This document shows, in pieces, positions 8,745 through 17,719 of a DNA stretch of 57,197 nucleotides. The stretch's first letter is position 1. Each line of letters opens with the position of its first letter. Where the stretch lies: contig JAKLLO010000006.1 of the NCBI GenBank assembly GCA_023150095.1, positions 1-57,197 on the forward strand, in the 5' to 3' direction. The translations under genes and the position numbers were made by a program. This stretch comes from Zoogloea sp. Lineage in GTDB: Bacteria; Pseudomonadota; Gammaproteobacteria; Burkholderiales; Rhodocyclaceae. The notes beneath the pieces are model-generated. The model ran no database searches, was not told where the DNA came from, and was given only the letters and a program-made list of their open reading frames with translations.

Positions 8745-9206
8745 TCACAGCGGCAGGGCGTGGCTGGACTTGATCTCCCGCAGCGAGAGGTTGGAGCGGA
8801 TCGCGCTGACGCCCGGCAGGCGGCGCAGGGTATCCCGGACGAAGACGCCGTAGGTGTCGAGATCGGCGGCAACCACCTGCAGCAGGTAGTCCGATTCGCC
8901 AGTGACGTTATGGCAGGACAACACCTCGGGCATTGCCGCCACGCGCTGCTCGAACAGCAGCGGCGCGTCGCCGGCGTGATCGCCGAGGGTGATCTGCACG
9001 AAGGCGACCACGCCGAAGCCGAGCTTGCGGCGGTTCAGATCCGCCCGGTAGGCGCCGATGTAGCCGTCCGCCTCGAGCCGCTTGAGGCGCCGCCAGCACG
9101 GGGTTTCGGAGAGCGCCACCTGCTCGGCGAGGCGGGCGTTGGTGAGCCGGCCATCCTGCTGCAGCGCGCGCAGGATGGCGATGTCGGTGCTGTCGAGGGC
9201 ATTCAT
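8745..9206 (-). CDS. Lrp/AsnC-family transcriptional regulator
   Basis: 153 residues, the standard length. The N-terminal HTH (residues 5-60: LDSTDIAILRALQQDGRLTN, then LAEQVALSETPCWRRLKRLE) is followed by the ligand-binding RAM domain (VVAFVQITLGDH, then the typical VLSCHNVTGESDYLLQVV and the DTYGVFVRDTL helix). The start is the ATG with GAGG upstream. It is divergent from a LysE/RhtB exporter, the standard arrangement for Lrp-family control of amino-acid export. The specific amino acid is not predictable here. Confidence 0.93.
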   Translation of the reverse strand: MNALDSTDIAILRALQQDGRLTNARLAEQVALSETPCWRRLKRLEADGYIGAYRADLNRRKLGFGVVAFVQITLGDHAGDAPLLFEQRVAAMPEVLSCHNVTGESDYLLQVVAADLDTYGVFVRDTLRRLPGVSAIRSNLSLREIKSSHALPL

Positions 9207-9246
9207 GAAATTTTTACCTCGGATGATTTCGAATCTTGAAATTTTC
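9207..9246. promoter_or_regulatory. Two helically phased GAAATTTT motifs between lrp-like and lysE-like genes
   Basis: The near-palindrome GAAATTTT occurs at 9207 and again at 9238, 31 bp apart, or about three turns of the helix, inside an unusually AT-rich divergent promoter. Lrp-family proteins bind phased AT-rich palindromes, so these are candidate operators. The rest of 9247-9337 shows only the AAGGAA RBS of the exporter. Confidence 0.4.
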
Positions 9247-9337
9247 CACCTATCAGCGGGCGTATGGAGCAAGAAATGGCAATCCTATTTCGCGTCCGCG
9301 GCGGCAAGATGCGGGGTCTTTCTTTCAAGGAATCCCG

Positions 9338-9964
9338 ATGCCCGGCGTCACCGATCTGACCCTGTTCATTGCGGCCCTGGTGGCGGTGTATCTCCTGCCC
9401 GGGCCGGACATGGCGCTGGCGATGTCCACCGCGATGTCGGGCGGCACCCGTCACGGACTGGCGGCGGCGGGCGGGCTGGCCGTCTCCCGGTCGATCCACG
9501 TGACCCTCGCCGGCGCCGGGCTGGCGGCCCTGCTCGCCGCCCACCCGGCGCTGTTCACCGCGGTCCGCTGGGTGGGTGCGGGCTATCTGCTGTGGCTGGC
9601 GTGGAAGGTGGCGATGTCGTCCGACCAGCTGGAGCTCCGGCGCGAAGCCGGCCGGGCCCCGGCCTGGGACGCCGCCCGGCGGGGCGTGCTGACCAATCTG
9701 CTCAACCCCAAGGCGCTGATGTTCTGCGCGCTGCTGCTGCCCCAGTTCGTCCATCGGGACCAGGGCGGGCTGGCGGCGCAGTATCTGGTGCTGGGGATCG
9801 TGCTGGTTGGCATCGGCTTTGCGTTCGACCTGTGCTACGTGCTGCTGGCCGGGCGGCTGGCGGCGTGGCTGGCGGAATCCCCGCGCGCGGCGCGAGTGCA
9901 GCGGCTGGGCTTTGCGACGGTGTTCGGGCTGGCAGCGTTCCGGCTGGCGCTGCGCGAGGACTAG
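9338..9964 (+). CDS. LysE/RhtB-family amino-acid exporter
   Basis: 208 residues with about six transmembrane helices. It has the family's N-terminal signature FIAALVAVYLLPGPDMALAM (the PGP motif) and the central TNLLNPKALMFC (the NPK motif) before TM4. The start is the ATG with AAGGAA upstream; longer upstream frames read through the AT-rich promoter. It exports amino acids such as homoserine, threonine, lysine or leucine, and the substrate cannot be told from sequence. The divergent Lrp-type gene is the expected activator. Confidence 0.92.
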   Translation: MPGVTDLTLFIAALVAVYLLPGPDMALAMSTAMSGGTRHGLAAAGGLAVSRSIHVTLAGAGLAALLAAHPALFTAVRWVGAGYLLWLAWKVAMSSDQLELRREAGRAPAWDAARRGVLTNLLNPKALMFCALLLPQFVHRDQGGLAAQYLVLGIVLVGIGFAFDLCYVLLAGRLAAWLAESPRAARVQRLGFATVFGLAAFRLALRED

Positions 9965-9970
9965 CGGCAC

Positions 9971-10007
9971 AAAAGAACCGGGGCCGATCCTTGCGGAGCG
10001 GCCCCGG
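9971..10007 (-). terminator. Terminator of the RND efflux operon (minus strand)
   Basis: An 8-bp stem, CCGGGGCC (9978-9985) with GGCCCCGG (10000-10007), is followed on the minus strand by TTCTTTT (9971-9977). It lies 31 bp past the stop of the outer-membrane component. On the plus strand it may also serve the LysE-type gene ending at 9964. Confidence 0.75.
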
Positions 10008-10037
10008 CGTGATGCCTGACGGAAACCCGGTGGGCGA

Positions 10038-11444
10038 TCAGCTGCCCTTCCAGCCGCCGCCCAGGGCCTTGAAGAGATCCACCGAGGCGCTGAGGCGCGC
10101 CTGACGGTTCTGCACCCAGGCGAGGGTGGCGTCGTTGGCGGTGCGCTGGGCGGTGAGCACCTCGAGGTAGGGCGAGTAGCCGCCGTCGTAGCGGGCCTGG
10201 GCAAGCTTGAGGGCACGCTGGGCGGCGGTCATGGCCTTGCCATAGGCGTCTTCGGCTTCGGCGTTCTGGCGCACGGTGACCAGCGCGTCGTTCACCTCGC
10301 GGAAGGCGGTCTGCACCGTCTTGCGGTAGGTTTCGAGGGTCTGGGTCTGCTGGGCGCTCACCTGATCCACCTGGGCGCGCAGCCGGCCGCCCTCGAAGAT
10401 GGGCTGGGTGATGCCGGCGCCGAGGGACCAGATGGCCGACGGGGCGCTGAAGAGCTGGGACAGATCCTTGCTCTCACGGCCAAAGTTGCCGGTCAGGGTG
10501 ATGCTCGGGAACAGCGCGGCCTTGGCGACGCCGATCTTCGCGTTGGCGGCGATCAGGTCGGTCTCGGCCTTGCGGACGTCGGGCCGGCCTTCGAGCAGCG
10601 CCGAGGGCAGCCCGGCGGGCGGCACCGGCGGCACCGGCAGGCTGCGCAGGTCGGCCGGGGCCAGCTTGAGCCCGGGCTGACCGACCAGCAAGCCGAGGAG
10701 GTTCTCGGCCAGGGCGCGATTCTTCTCGAGCTGAATCTGGGCCGCCGTGTAGGTGGCGAGCTGGCCTTCGGCCTGCTGCACATCCAGCTGCGAGGCGATG
10801 CCACCCTCGAAGCGGGTACGGGTGAGCTGGGTGCTCTTCGCCTGGCTGGTGACCGAATCGGTATTGACCAGGATCTGGGCATCCAGCGCGCGCAGGCTGA
10901 GGTAGGCCTGGACCACCGACGACGCGAGGCTCAGGGACACCGTGTCGCTGGCGTAGCGGGTGCCCAGGGCCTGGGCGCGGGCGGCCTCGGAGGCGCGCCG
11001 GAGCTTGCCCCACACGTCCAGCTCGAAGGAGGTGGACAGGGCCATGCGCACGTTGCTGCGGGTGATCGGCGCGGTGGACGGGATGGGCGTGGCCGTCGTC
11101 TGGCTGATCCGGTTGCGGGTGCCGGCGACGCTGCCATCCACCTGGGGCAGCAGGGCCGCGTCCACCTGACGCAGCACGGCGTCGGCTTCCTCGATGCGGG
11201 CCGCGGCGATCAGGGCGTCGGGGCTGCTGGCGAGGGCCTGGCGGACGAGCTCGTCGAGGGTGGCGTCGCCGAAGAGCGTCCACCAGTTGCTGGCCACCGC
11301 CGGCGCGGCGGAGAGCGGCGCGGCAGCGTATTGATCCGGCAGCTGGAGGCGGGCGTCGGGGCGGGCGTAGTCGGGGCCGATGGCGCAGCCCGTCATGGCG
11401 CCGGCAAAGCCCAGCGCCAGCAGGGCGGGAAGGGTGCGGATCAT
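10038..11444 (-). CDS. NodT/OprM-family outer-membrane efflux lipoprotein
   Basis: 468 residues. The lipoprotein signal peptide has lipobox GAMTGC, with mature Cys at about residue 20, followed by the family start AIGPDYARP. Two repeated coiled-coil OEP domains follow (for example VDGSVAGTRNRISQT, then TRFEGGIASQLDVQQAEGQL, repeated later as RYDGGYSPYLEVLTAQRT). It forms the trimeric outer-membrane channel of the tripartite pump. Its start overlaps the RND stop by 4 bp (ATGA), so the two are translationally coupled. It is the last gene of the operon and is followed by a terminator. Confidence 0.93.
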   Translation of the reverse strand: MIRTLPALLALGFAGAMTGCAIGPDYARPDARLQLPDQYAAAPLSAAPAVASNWWTLFGDATLDELVRQALASSPDALIAAARIEEADAVLRQVDAALLPQVDGSVAGTRNRISQTTATPIPSTAPITRSNVRMALSTSFELDVWGKLRRASEAARAQALGTRYASDTVSLSLASSVVQAYLSLRALDAQILVNTDSVTSQAKSTQLTRTRFEGGIASQLDVQQAEGQLATYTAAQIQLEKNRALAENLLGLLVGQPGLKLAPADLRSLPVPPVPPAGLPSALLEGRPDVRKAETDLIAANAKIGVAKAALFPSITLTGNFGRESKDLSQLFSAPSAIWSLGAGITQPIFEGGRLRAQVDQVSAQQTQTLETYRKTVQTAFREVNDALVTVRQNAEAEDAYGKAMTAAQRALKLAQARYDGGYSPYLEVLTAQRTANDATLAWVQNRQARLSASVDLFKALGGGWKGS

Positions 11445-14400
11445 TGCTTCACCTCCTCGGTGTGGGCGTGGGGCAGATCACCTGCCGGGTGGCGGACCTT
11501 GCCGCGACTGAGCCACTTGAAGAACAGGGGCACGAAGATGGTGGCGATGAAGGTGGCGGCGAGCATCCCGCCGACCACGCCGGTGCCCATCGAGCGGCGG
11601 GCGGCCGCGCCGGCGCCGGTGGAGATGGCCAGCGGCAGCACGCCCAGCACGAAGGCCAGCGAGGTCATCACGATGGGGCGGAAGCGCAGCCGCGCGGCTT
11701 CGACCGCCGCCTCGACGATGCCCATGCCTTCGGCCTGCTTCTGGGCCGCGAACTCGACGATCAGGATCGCGTTCTTGGCCGCCAGCCCCACCAGCACCAC
11801 CAGACCGATCTGGAAGTAGATGTCGTTGGGCATGCCGCGCAGGAGCACGGCCAGCAGCGCGCCGAACATGGCGAAGGGCACCGCCATGATCACCGCCAGC
11901 GGCAGCGACCACTTCTCGTACTGCGCCGCGAGGATCAGGAAGACCATCACGATGCCGAACACGAAGGCGATCACCGAGGCGTTGCCGGTGCGCTTCTCCT
12001 GGAAGGCCTGGCCGACCCATTCGGTGCGGAAGCCTTCCGGCAGCACTTCGGCGGAGACTTCCTCGACGGCCTTGATGGCGTCGCCCGAGCTGTAGCCCGG
12101 CGCTGCACCGCCCATCACCTTGGCGGCGACGAAGCCGTTGAAGCGCTCGATCATCTCGGGGCCGGTGACGGTCTTGACGGTGGCCACCGCGGAGAGCGGC
12201 ACCATCGCCCCGCCGGTCGTCTTGACGTAGGACTTGAGGATGTCTTCCGGCTTCGAGCGGTAGGCCGACTCGGCCTGCAGCTGGACCTTGTAGGTCTTGC
12301 CGCCGCGGTTGAAGTCATTGACGTACAGCGTGCCGGTGGTGGCCTGCAGGGTGGCGTAGATGGAATCCAGCGAGATGCCCATCGACATGGCCTTGGGCTC
12401 GTCCACCTCGACGTACAGCTGCGGCGCGCTCACCCGGAAGAAGCTGTTGATGCCGGCGAGTTCCGGACGTTTCTTGAGGGCTTCGACGAACTGGCCGGTG
12501 ACGGCCGCCAGGGTGCGGGCGTCGCCGTCGGCGCGGTTCTGCAGATACACCTCGAAGCCGCCGGCGGTGCCGAGGCCCTGGATCGGGGGCGGGTTGAACA
12601 CCAGGCCCATGCCGTCAGGCAGGGTCATGCCGAGGCCGGTGAACTTGCCGGCCATGGCGTCGGTGGTGACGGTGCGCTCTTCCCACGGCTTGAAGATGAT
12701 GAAGGTGGTGGCGACGCTGGGCCGGTTGTTGCCGGTGATGAAGTCCACGCCCTTCACGAAGAAGATGTTCTCGATGTCGTCGGACGCGATGCGCTGGCGC
12801 ATCTGGTCAGTGGCGACGTTGGTGCGCTGGGCCGAGGCACCATCGGTGAGGGTGACGAAGCCGAACAGGTAGCCCTGGTCTTCGGCCGGCACGAAGCTGC
12901 CCGGCACGGTGCGCAGCAGGAAGGCCGCGGCGCCGATGGTCAGCAGGAACACCAGGGTGCCGATGATGCCGTGGCGCAGGGTCAGGCTGACGGTGCCGGT
13001 GTAGCTGTTGGTGAAGCGCTCGAACAGCCGGTTGAAGGGCTTGAACAGCGGCTTCTCCTCGTGGGTCGGCTTGAGCAGCAGGGCGCACAGGGCCGGGGTG
13101 AGGGTCAGGGCGACGATGCCCGAGATCACCACCGCCACCGCCACGGTGACGGCGAACTGCTTGTACAGCACACCGGCGATGCCGCCCAGGAAGGCCACCG
13201 GGATGAACACCGCGCACAGCACCAGCACGATGGCGACCACGGCGCCGGACACTTCGCGCATCGCCTCGATGGCGGCATCCTTGGGCGAGAGCTTCTGCTC
13301 GTTCATCAGGCGCTCGACGTTCTCGAGCACGACGATGGCGTCATCCACCACGATGCCGATCGCCAGCACCATCGCGAACAGGGTGAGGGTGTTGATCGAG
13401 AAGCCGAACAGCCACATGCCGGCGAAGGTGCCGATCAGCGACACCGGCACCGCGATGATCGGGATCAGCGTGGCGCGCCAGTTCTGGAGGAAGAGGTAAA
13501 CCACGGCGATCACCAGGATCACCGCTTCGCCGAGGGTCTTCAGCACTTCCTTGGCGGATTCCTGGATGAAGCGGGTGGTGTCGTAGGGAATGATGTACTC
13601 GACGCCCTTCGGGAAGCGCTTCTGCATCTCATCGAGGCGTGCCCGCACCATCTTGGCGGTGTTGAGCGCGTTGGCGCCCGACTGCAGATAGATGCCCATG
13701 CCGGACACCGGGGCGCCGTTCACGGTGGTGCTGCGGTCGTAGTTGTCGGCACCGAGCTCGATGCGCGCCACATCACGCACGCGCACCACGCCGTTGGGGC
13801 CGTCGGCCCGCAGGATGATGTTGCCGAATTCCTCGGTGCTGAGCAGGCGGCCCTTGGCGGTGACGGTGTAGGTGAGCTGCTGGCCATTGACCATCGGCTC
13901 GGCACCGATCTTGCCGGCGGCGTTCTGGGTGTTCTGCACCCGGATCGCGGCGGCCACCTCGGAGGTGGTGACGCCGAGCTTGGCCATCACGTCGGGCTTG
14001 AGCCACAGGCGCATGGCGTAGATCGGGTCGAACTGCTGGGCGTCGCCCACGCCGGGGATCCGGCGGATCTCCTCGACCACGTTGGTATTCACGTAGTTGG
14101 AGAGGAACAGCGCGTCGTGAGTGCCTTCAGGCGAACGCAGCGCCGCGAACATCAGGATGTTGTTGGAGCGCTTCTGCACCAGCACGCCGGTGCGCCGCAC
14201 GTCGTCGGGCAGGCGCGGCTCGGCCACCTTGACCCGGTTATTGACGGCAATCAGCGCGTTGTCGGGGTTGGTGCCCACCTCGAAGGTGGCGGTGATGGTG
14301 ACCACCCCCGCCGAGTTGCTGGTGGAGTTGTAGTAGATCAGCCCTTCCACGCCCGACAGCTGCTCCTCGATGGGCGCGGCGACGGTCTTGGACAGGGTTT

Positions 14401-14563
14401 CGGCGTTGGCGCCGGGGAAGCTGGCGGTGATGATCACCGTCGGCGGGGTGATTTCAGGGTACTGGGCGACCGGCAGCGTGAGCGAGGCCATGAGGCCCGC
14501 GATCACGATGACGATCGAGATGACCGATGCGAAGATCGGACGGCTGATGAAGAAGCGTGACAT
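11441..14563 (-). CDS. RND multidrug efflux permease, HAE1 (AcrB/MexB) family
   Basis: 1040 residues, typical for AcrB homologues. It starts MSRFFISRPIFASVISIVIV, the conserved first helix. The proton-relay Asp pair is present in TM4 (AIGIVVDDAIVVLENVERLM). Porter and docking domains lie between TM1-2 and TM7-8, and the C-terminal helices are intact (ILIVEFAAQK, TSLAFVLGVLPLAISTGAGA). The ATG follows GAGGGAGC. It takes drugs from the periplasm and inner membrane and passes them to the outer-membrane channel. The operon order is MFP, RND, OMF. Confidence 0.96.
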   Translation of the reverse strand: MSRFFISRPIFASVISIVIVIAGLMASLTLPVAQYPEITPPTVIITASFPGANAETLSKTVAAPIEEQLSGVEGLIYYNSTSNSAGVVTITATFEVGTNPDNALIAVNNRVKVAEPRLPDDVRRTGVLVQKRSNNILMFAALRSPEGTHDALFLSNYVNTNVVEEIRRIPGVGDAQQFDPIYAMRLWLKPDVMAKLGVTTSEVAAAIRVQNTQNAAGKIGAEPMVNGQQLTYTVTAKGRLLSTEEFGNIILRADGPNGVVRVRDVARIELGADNYDRSTTVNGAPVSGMGIYLQSGANALNTAKMVRARLDEMQKRFPKGVEYIIPYDTTRFIQESAKEVLKTLGEAVILVIAVVYLFLQNWRATLIPIIAVPVSLIGTFAGMWLFGFSINTLTLFAMVLAIGIVVDDAIVVLENVERLMNEQKLSPKDAAIEAMREVSGAVVAIVLVLCAVFIPVAFLGGIAGVLYKQFAVTVAVAVVISGIVALTLTPALCALLLKPTHEEKPLFKPFNRLFERFTNSYTGTVSLTLRHGIIGTLVFLLTIGAAAFLLRTVPGSFVPAEDQGYLFGFVTLTDGASAQRTNVATDQMRQRIASDDIENIFFVKGVDFITGNNRPSVATTFIIFKPWEERTVTTDAMAGKFTGLGMTLPDGMGLVFNPPPIQGLGTAGGFEVYLQNRADGDARTLAAVTGQFVEALKKRPELAGINSFFRVSAPQLYVEVDEPKAMSMGISLDSIYATLQATTGTLYVNDFNRGGKTYKVQLQAESAYRSKPEDILKSYVKTTGGAMVPLSAVATVKTVTGPEMIERFNGFVAAKVMGGAAPGYSSGDAIKAVEEVSAEVLPEGFRTEWVGQAFQEKRTGNASVIAFVFGIVMVFLILAAQYEKWSLPLAVIMAVPFAMFGALLAVLLRGMPNDIYFQIGLVVLVGLAAKNAILIVEFAAQKQAEGMGIVEAAVEAARLRFRPIVMTSLAFVLGVLPLAISTGAGAAARRSMGTGVVGGMLAATFIATIFVPLFFKWLSRGKVRHPAGDLPHAHTEEVKQ

Positions 14564-14576
14564 GGATGGTGCTCCC

Positions 14577-15791
14577 TCAACCCTTGGCCGGCGCAGCGGC
14601 CGGGGCAGCGCCCGGCTTGCCGCCGGCACCCGGGCCTTCGCCCGGCCCGTGCGGGGCCACGGTGGCGCCCGGACGGAGCTTGATGAGGTTGTCCACGATC
14701 ACCTTGTCGCCGGCCTTCAGGCCGCCCAGGATGACCCAGTCCTTGCCGCTCCACTGGCCGGTCTTGACCGGGCGCGGGGCAACCTTGTTCTCGGGGCCGA
14801 CGGTCATCACCACCGGGCCGCCATCCGTCTGCATCACGGCGCCCTGGGGCACCTTGAACACGCCTTCGCGCTCGCCGGTGATCAGGCGTGCCTTGACGAA
14901 CTGGCCGGGCAGCAGCTTGCCGTCCGGGTTGGGAAACTCGCCGCGGAACTGCAGGGTGCCGAGCTTCGGGTCGATCTGGCTGGCGGCGAAGTTGAGCCGG
15001 CCGCGCTGGGCGTAGGTGCTGCCGTCGGGCAGGACGAGTTCGACGCCGCGGATCGCCTTGGGGTTGAAGCGGCCGTCCGGCGAAGCGTTGGCAAGCTCGG
15101 TGTCGGACACCGAGAAGCGCACCCAGATCGGGTTCACCTGGACGATGGTGGTCAGCAGGGTGCCGGCGCCGCTGGCGACCAGCGTGCCTTCCGACACCTG
15201 GGCGCGGCCGGTCACGCCGGACACCGGCGCGGTGACGTTGGCGTAGGAAAGATTGAGCTCGGCCTGGCGCAGGGCGGCCTGGGCGGCCTGCACGGCAGCC
15301 TGGGCCACGCTGTTGTCGGAGGTGGCGGTGTCGTATTCGCGCTGGCTGATGGCCTGCTGGGCGAGCAGCGCCTTGAGGCGGGCGGCCTCGCGCTGGGTCT
15401 GCTCGACCTTGGCCTTGGCTTCGGCCAGCTGGGCCCTGGCCTGGGCCACGGCCACGTCGAGTGGTTCGCGGTCGATCTGGAAGAGGGTCTGGCCGGCCTT
15501 CACGGTGGCGCCTTCTTCATACACGCGCTTCATGAGGATGCCGCCAACCCGGGCGCGCACTTCCACTTCCCGCGCGCCTTCGGTCTGGGCGACGGCCTCG
15601 ACGCTGGTCTCGGCACGGGTGGGCTGCATCTCGACAGCCGTCACCGGCATCGGCGGCATGCCGCCCGCGGGCGGGCCACCAGCACCTTGTTCCTTGCCGG
15701 AACAGGCGCTGAGCAGTACAAGGGAAACCGCCAGGGCCGGCAGGGCGAGGCGGGACGAAAGGGGCTGCTGGGGGCGGGGGTTAGCGCTCAA
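14577..15791 (-). CDS. RND efflux periplasmic adaptor (membrane fusion lipoprotein)
   Basis: About 404 residues. The lipoprotein signal has lipobox LLSAC followed by SGKEQ. Biotinyl-lipoyl-like half-motifs (VRARVGGILMKRVYEEGATV, then VTAPVSGVTGRAQVSEGTLV) flank a long alpha-helical hairpin (ARAQLAEAKAKVEQTQREA). Beta-barrel and membrane-proximal domains follow, with a Gly/Ala/Pro-rich tail. The likely start is a TTG with CCTGGAG 6 nt upstream; no ATG precedes the signal peptide. It bridges the RND pump and the outer-membrane channel. It is the first gene of the operon, controlled from the divergent tetR promoter. Confidence 0.92.
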   Translation of the reverse strand: MSANPRPQQPLSSRLALPALAVSLVLLSACSGKEQGAGGPPAGGMPPMPVTAVEMQPTRAETSVEAVAQTEGAREVEVRARVGGILMKRVYEEGATVKAGQTLFQIDREPLDVAVAQARAQLAEAKAKVEQTQREAARLKALLAQQAISQREYDTATSDNSVAQAAVQAAQAALRQAELNLSYANVTAPVSGVTGRAQVSEGTLVASGAGTLLTTIVQVNPIWVRFSVSDTELANASPDGRFNPKAIRGVELVLPDGSTYAQRGRLNFAASQIDPKLGTLQFRGEFPNPDGKLLPGQFVKARLITGEREGVFKVPQGAVMQTDGGPVVMTVGPENKVAPRPVKTGQWSGKDWVILGGLKAGDKVIVDNLIKLRPGATVAPHGPGEGPGAGGKPGAAPAAAPAKG

Positions 15792-15835
15792 GATCAACTC
15801 CAGGGCTGGATTTCTGGTTTGTATTGGGGCATAGT

Positions 15836-15859
15836 TTTATACAAACACGAATGTATGTA
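15836..15859. promoter_or_regulatory. AcrR-like operator
   Basis: The divergent promoter holds an imperfect palindrome with arms TATACA and AATGTATGTA around AACACG. From memory of the E. coli acrAB operator (two inverted TACATACATT-type arms), 19 of 24 positions agree, including the whole right arm. The TetR gene and the efflux operon start on either side of it. It is the probable binding site of the divergent TetR protein; binding is inferred. Confidence 0.7.
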
Positions 15860-15899
15860 AATAGCTCTCAACATCATTCTACGACGGGATTAATGCAAT

Positions 15900-16505
15900 A
15901 TGGTTCGTAAGACCAAGGAAGAAGCCGAAGCGACGCGCCGCCAGATCATCGAGGCAGCCCGCCGGGTCTTTCTGGAATGCGGGGTGGGCAGCACCAGCCT
16001 CGAAAAGATCGCCGCCGCCGCCGGGGTGACCCGCGGCGCGGTGTACTGGCACTTCAAGAACAAGACCGATCTGTTCTTCGCCATGCGCGAGGATGCGGTG
16101 CTGCCCTTTCTCGACCGGGTGGTGTTCGACGCCGAGGCCAACGACCCGCTCGGCGGCATCGAGCACGCCCTGCAGGAGATCATCCGCATCCTGGTGGATC
16201 AGGCCCAGACCCGCGAGACCTTCGAGATCCTCGCGTTCAAGTGCGAATACGTGGGCGAGTTCAGCTCGATGAAGGGCTGCACCGCCGGGCAGATGGATTT
16301 TCTGGGGATGCTGACCGACGCCTACCGCCGGGCCGCCGCCAAGGGCCAGCTGCGCCTGCCGGTCGATCCGGAGATGCTCGCCTACGACACCTTCCTGTTC
16401 GTCGGCGGGCTGATCAAGCACTGGATTTCCAGCACGCCCGACGAGCGCTTCCGCGCGGACGCCGAGCGCTTCATCACCCAGCACGTGGCCCTGCGCCGGG
16501 CCTGA
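15900..16505 (+). CDS. TetR/AcrR-family repressor of the efflux operon
   Basis: 201 residues. The N-terminal HTH at 10-55 (TRRQIIEAARRVFLECGVGS, then LEKIAAAAGVTRGAVYWHFK) is very AcrR-like, including GAVYWHFKNKTDLF. The C-terminal part is an all-helical ligand domain of normal size. It diverges from the MFP-RND-OMF operon and presumably releases the operator at 15836-15859 when bound by a drug or detergent-like ligand. It ends 6 bp from the convergent beta-helix gene. Confidence 0.93.
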   Translation: MVRKTKEEAEATRRQIIEAARRVFLECGVGSTSLEKIAAAAGVTRGAVYWHFKNKTDLFFAMREDAVLPFLDRVVFDAEANDPLGGIEHALQEIIRILVDQAQTRETFEILAFKCEYVGEFSSMKGCTAGQMDFLGMLTDAYRRAAAKGQLRLPVDPEMLAYDTFLFVGGLIKHWISSTPDERFRADAERFITQHVALRRA

Positions 16506-16511
16506 GGCTGG

Positions 16512-17687
16512 TCAGCGGCCCGCCGGCTGGCGGGTCACCATCCCGTGGCTCTGGAAGGCCCCCGGCGCCCACGCTGCAGGCGGCACCAGCGGCTGGGTGC
16601 CGATGGGCAGCGCAAACTCGGCCCGGGGCGTGAGCAGTTCGCCCAACGGGCCGTCGGGTTTATCGACCCGTCCGCGCAGGATGGCCGGCGGCGTGAAATC
16701 CAGCGATTCCGGCTCGATCGCCCCGCCGGGCAGCGGGAAGTTGCCACGATGATCACCGGGCAGCGACACGCTGAAGCCCCCCAGCCCCACGGTGAGGTTG
16801 TTGCGGGTGACGATCTGGGTGTCCGGCGGCAGCTTGTCGGACCACGCTCGGGTGAACCACGCCGGCCGCCAGCCCGCGTTGATCAGCGTGTTGTGGGCCA
16901 TCAGCAGGCGGTTCTCGGGCCAGCGGCTGCTTTCGGCGCCGTAGGCCACGACGATCGGGTTGGGGCTGTCGGCGCTCTGGGCGATCACGTTGCCCACCAC
17001 CACCGCCACGCCGCCTTCCGGAAACTCCAGCTCGTACGACGCCATGCCGCCAGGCCCATCCACCAGCAGGTTGTAACGGATCTCGTTGCGCCCGGCACGG
17101 CTCTTGACCAGATGCCCCTGGTAGCCCTGGTGGAAGCGGCTGCCCTCCAGCACGAAGGACTTGATGTGCCCCACGTAGAGCAGGTGGTGCAGCCGCCCCG
17201 GCTCGCGCGGCGCGCGGCTGAAGCTGCTGTTGTAGATGCGCAGCTCGGCGGTGTCGAAGTTGGCGGTGATGAGGCCGTTCTGGTTGTCCTCGAAGACGCA
17301 GTCGCGCACCTCCAGGCTGCCCTGCTCGAAGCGGATGCCGGCGCCGTTGCCGTCGGCCACCCGGGCGCCGCGGAACTCGATGTTCTCGACCTTGTAGTTG
17401 CCATTGACGAACACCCAGATGCCCTTGCCGTCGGCGTCGCGGCCGTCGGCATCCAGCACCGGGCGGCCGCCGTAGCCGCGGATGGTCAGGGATTTCTGGG
17501 CCCACACCGCCACGTCGCCCTTGTAGGTGCCGGGGCGGATGAGCACGGTGTCGCCATCCTTGGCGAGACGCGCGGCGTCGGCGATGCGGGTGACGGATTC
17601 GCCGGGCCCGACGAGGACGGTCGCCGCGGCGGCCGGCAGGGCCGGCGCCGACAGCAGGATGGCGAGGAGCGCGGTTCGGACGTTCAT
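16512..17687 (-). CDS. Secreted right-handed parallel beta-helix protein
   Basis: 391 residues. The signal peptide starts MNVRTALLAILLSAPALPAA. The body has repeated short strand units typical of pectate-lyase-like beta-helices: DTVLIRPGTYKGDV, SLTIRGYGGRPVLDADG, VENIEFRGARV, LEVRDCVFEDNQNG, LRIYNSSFSR, FVLEGSRFHQG, EIRYNLLVDG. Some relatives are polysaccharide lyases or epimerases and others are structural; I see no clear catalytic signature. I preferred the ATG start over an in-frame TTG four codons earlier. The gene follows the O-antigen-ligase-like gene by 32 bp, which suggests an exopolysaccharide context. Confidence 0.82.
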   Translation of the reverse strand: MNVRTALLAILLSAPALPAAAATVLVGPGESVTRIADAARLAKDGDTVLIRPGTYKGDVAVWAQKSLTIRGYGGRPVLDADGRDADGKGIWVFVNGNYKVENIEFRGARVADGNGAGIRFEQGSLEVRDCVFEDNQNGLITANFDTAELRIYNSSFSRAPREPGRLHHLLYVGHIKSFVLEGSRFHQGYQGHLVKSRAGRNEIRYNLLVDGPGGMASYELEFPEGGVAVVVGNVIAQSADSPNPIVVAYGAESSRWPENRLLMAHNTLINAGWRPAWFTRAWSDKLPPDTQIVTRNNLTVGLGGFSVSLPGDHRGNFPLPGGAIEPESLDFTPPAILRGRVDKPDGPLGELLTPRAEFALPIGTQPLVPPAAWAPGAFQSHGMVTRQPAGR

Positions 17688-17719
17688 GGCGAGGGGCAAC
17701 GGTCGGTAAAAAGCGGCGT

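Noticed and set aside
11444..14560. 1038-codon + strand ORF opposite the RND permease
   Set aside because: Composition is His/Gly/Ala/Asp-rich and repetitive, as expected for the antisense of a GC-rich gene. The minus strand encodes a perfect AcrB-type protein.
15798..15899. Possible tRNA or small RNA in the AT-rich gap before tetR
   Set aside because: No cloverleaf or terminator. The AT-richness is explained by the promoters and the operator.
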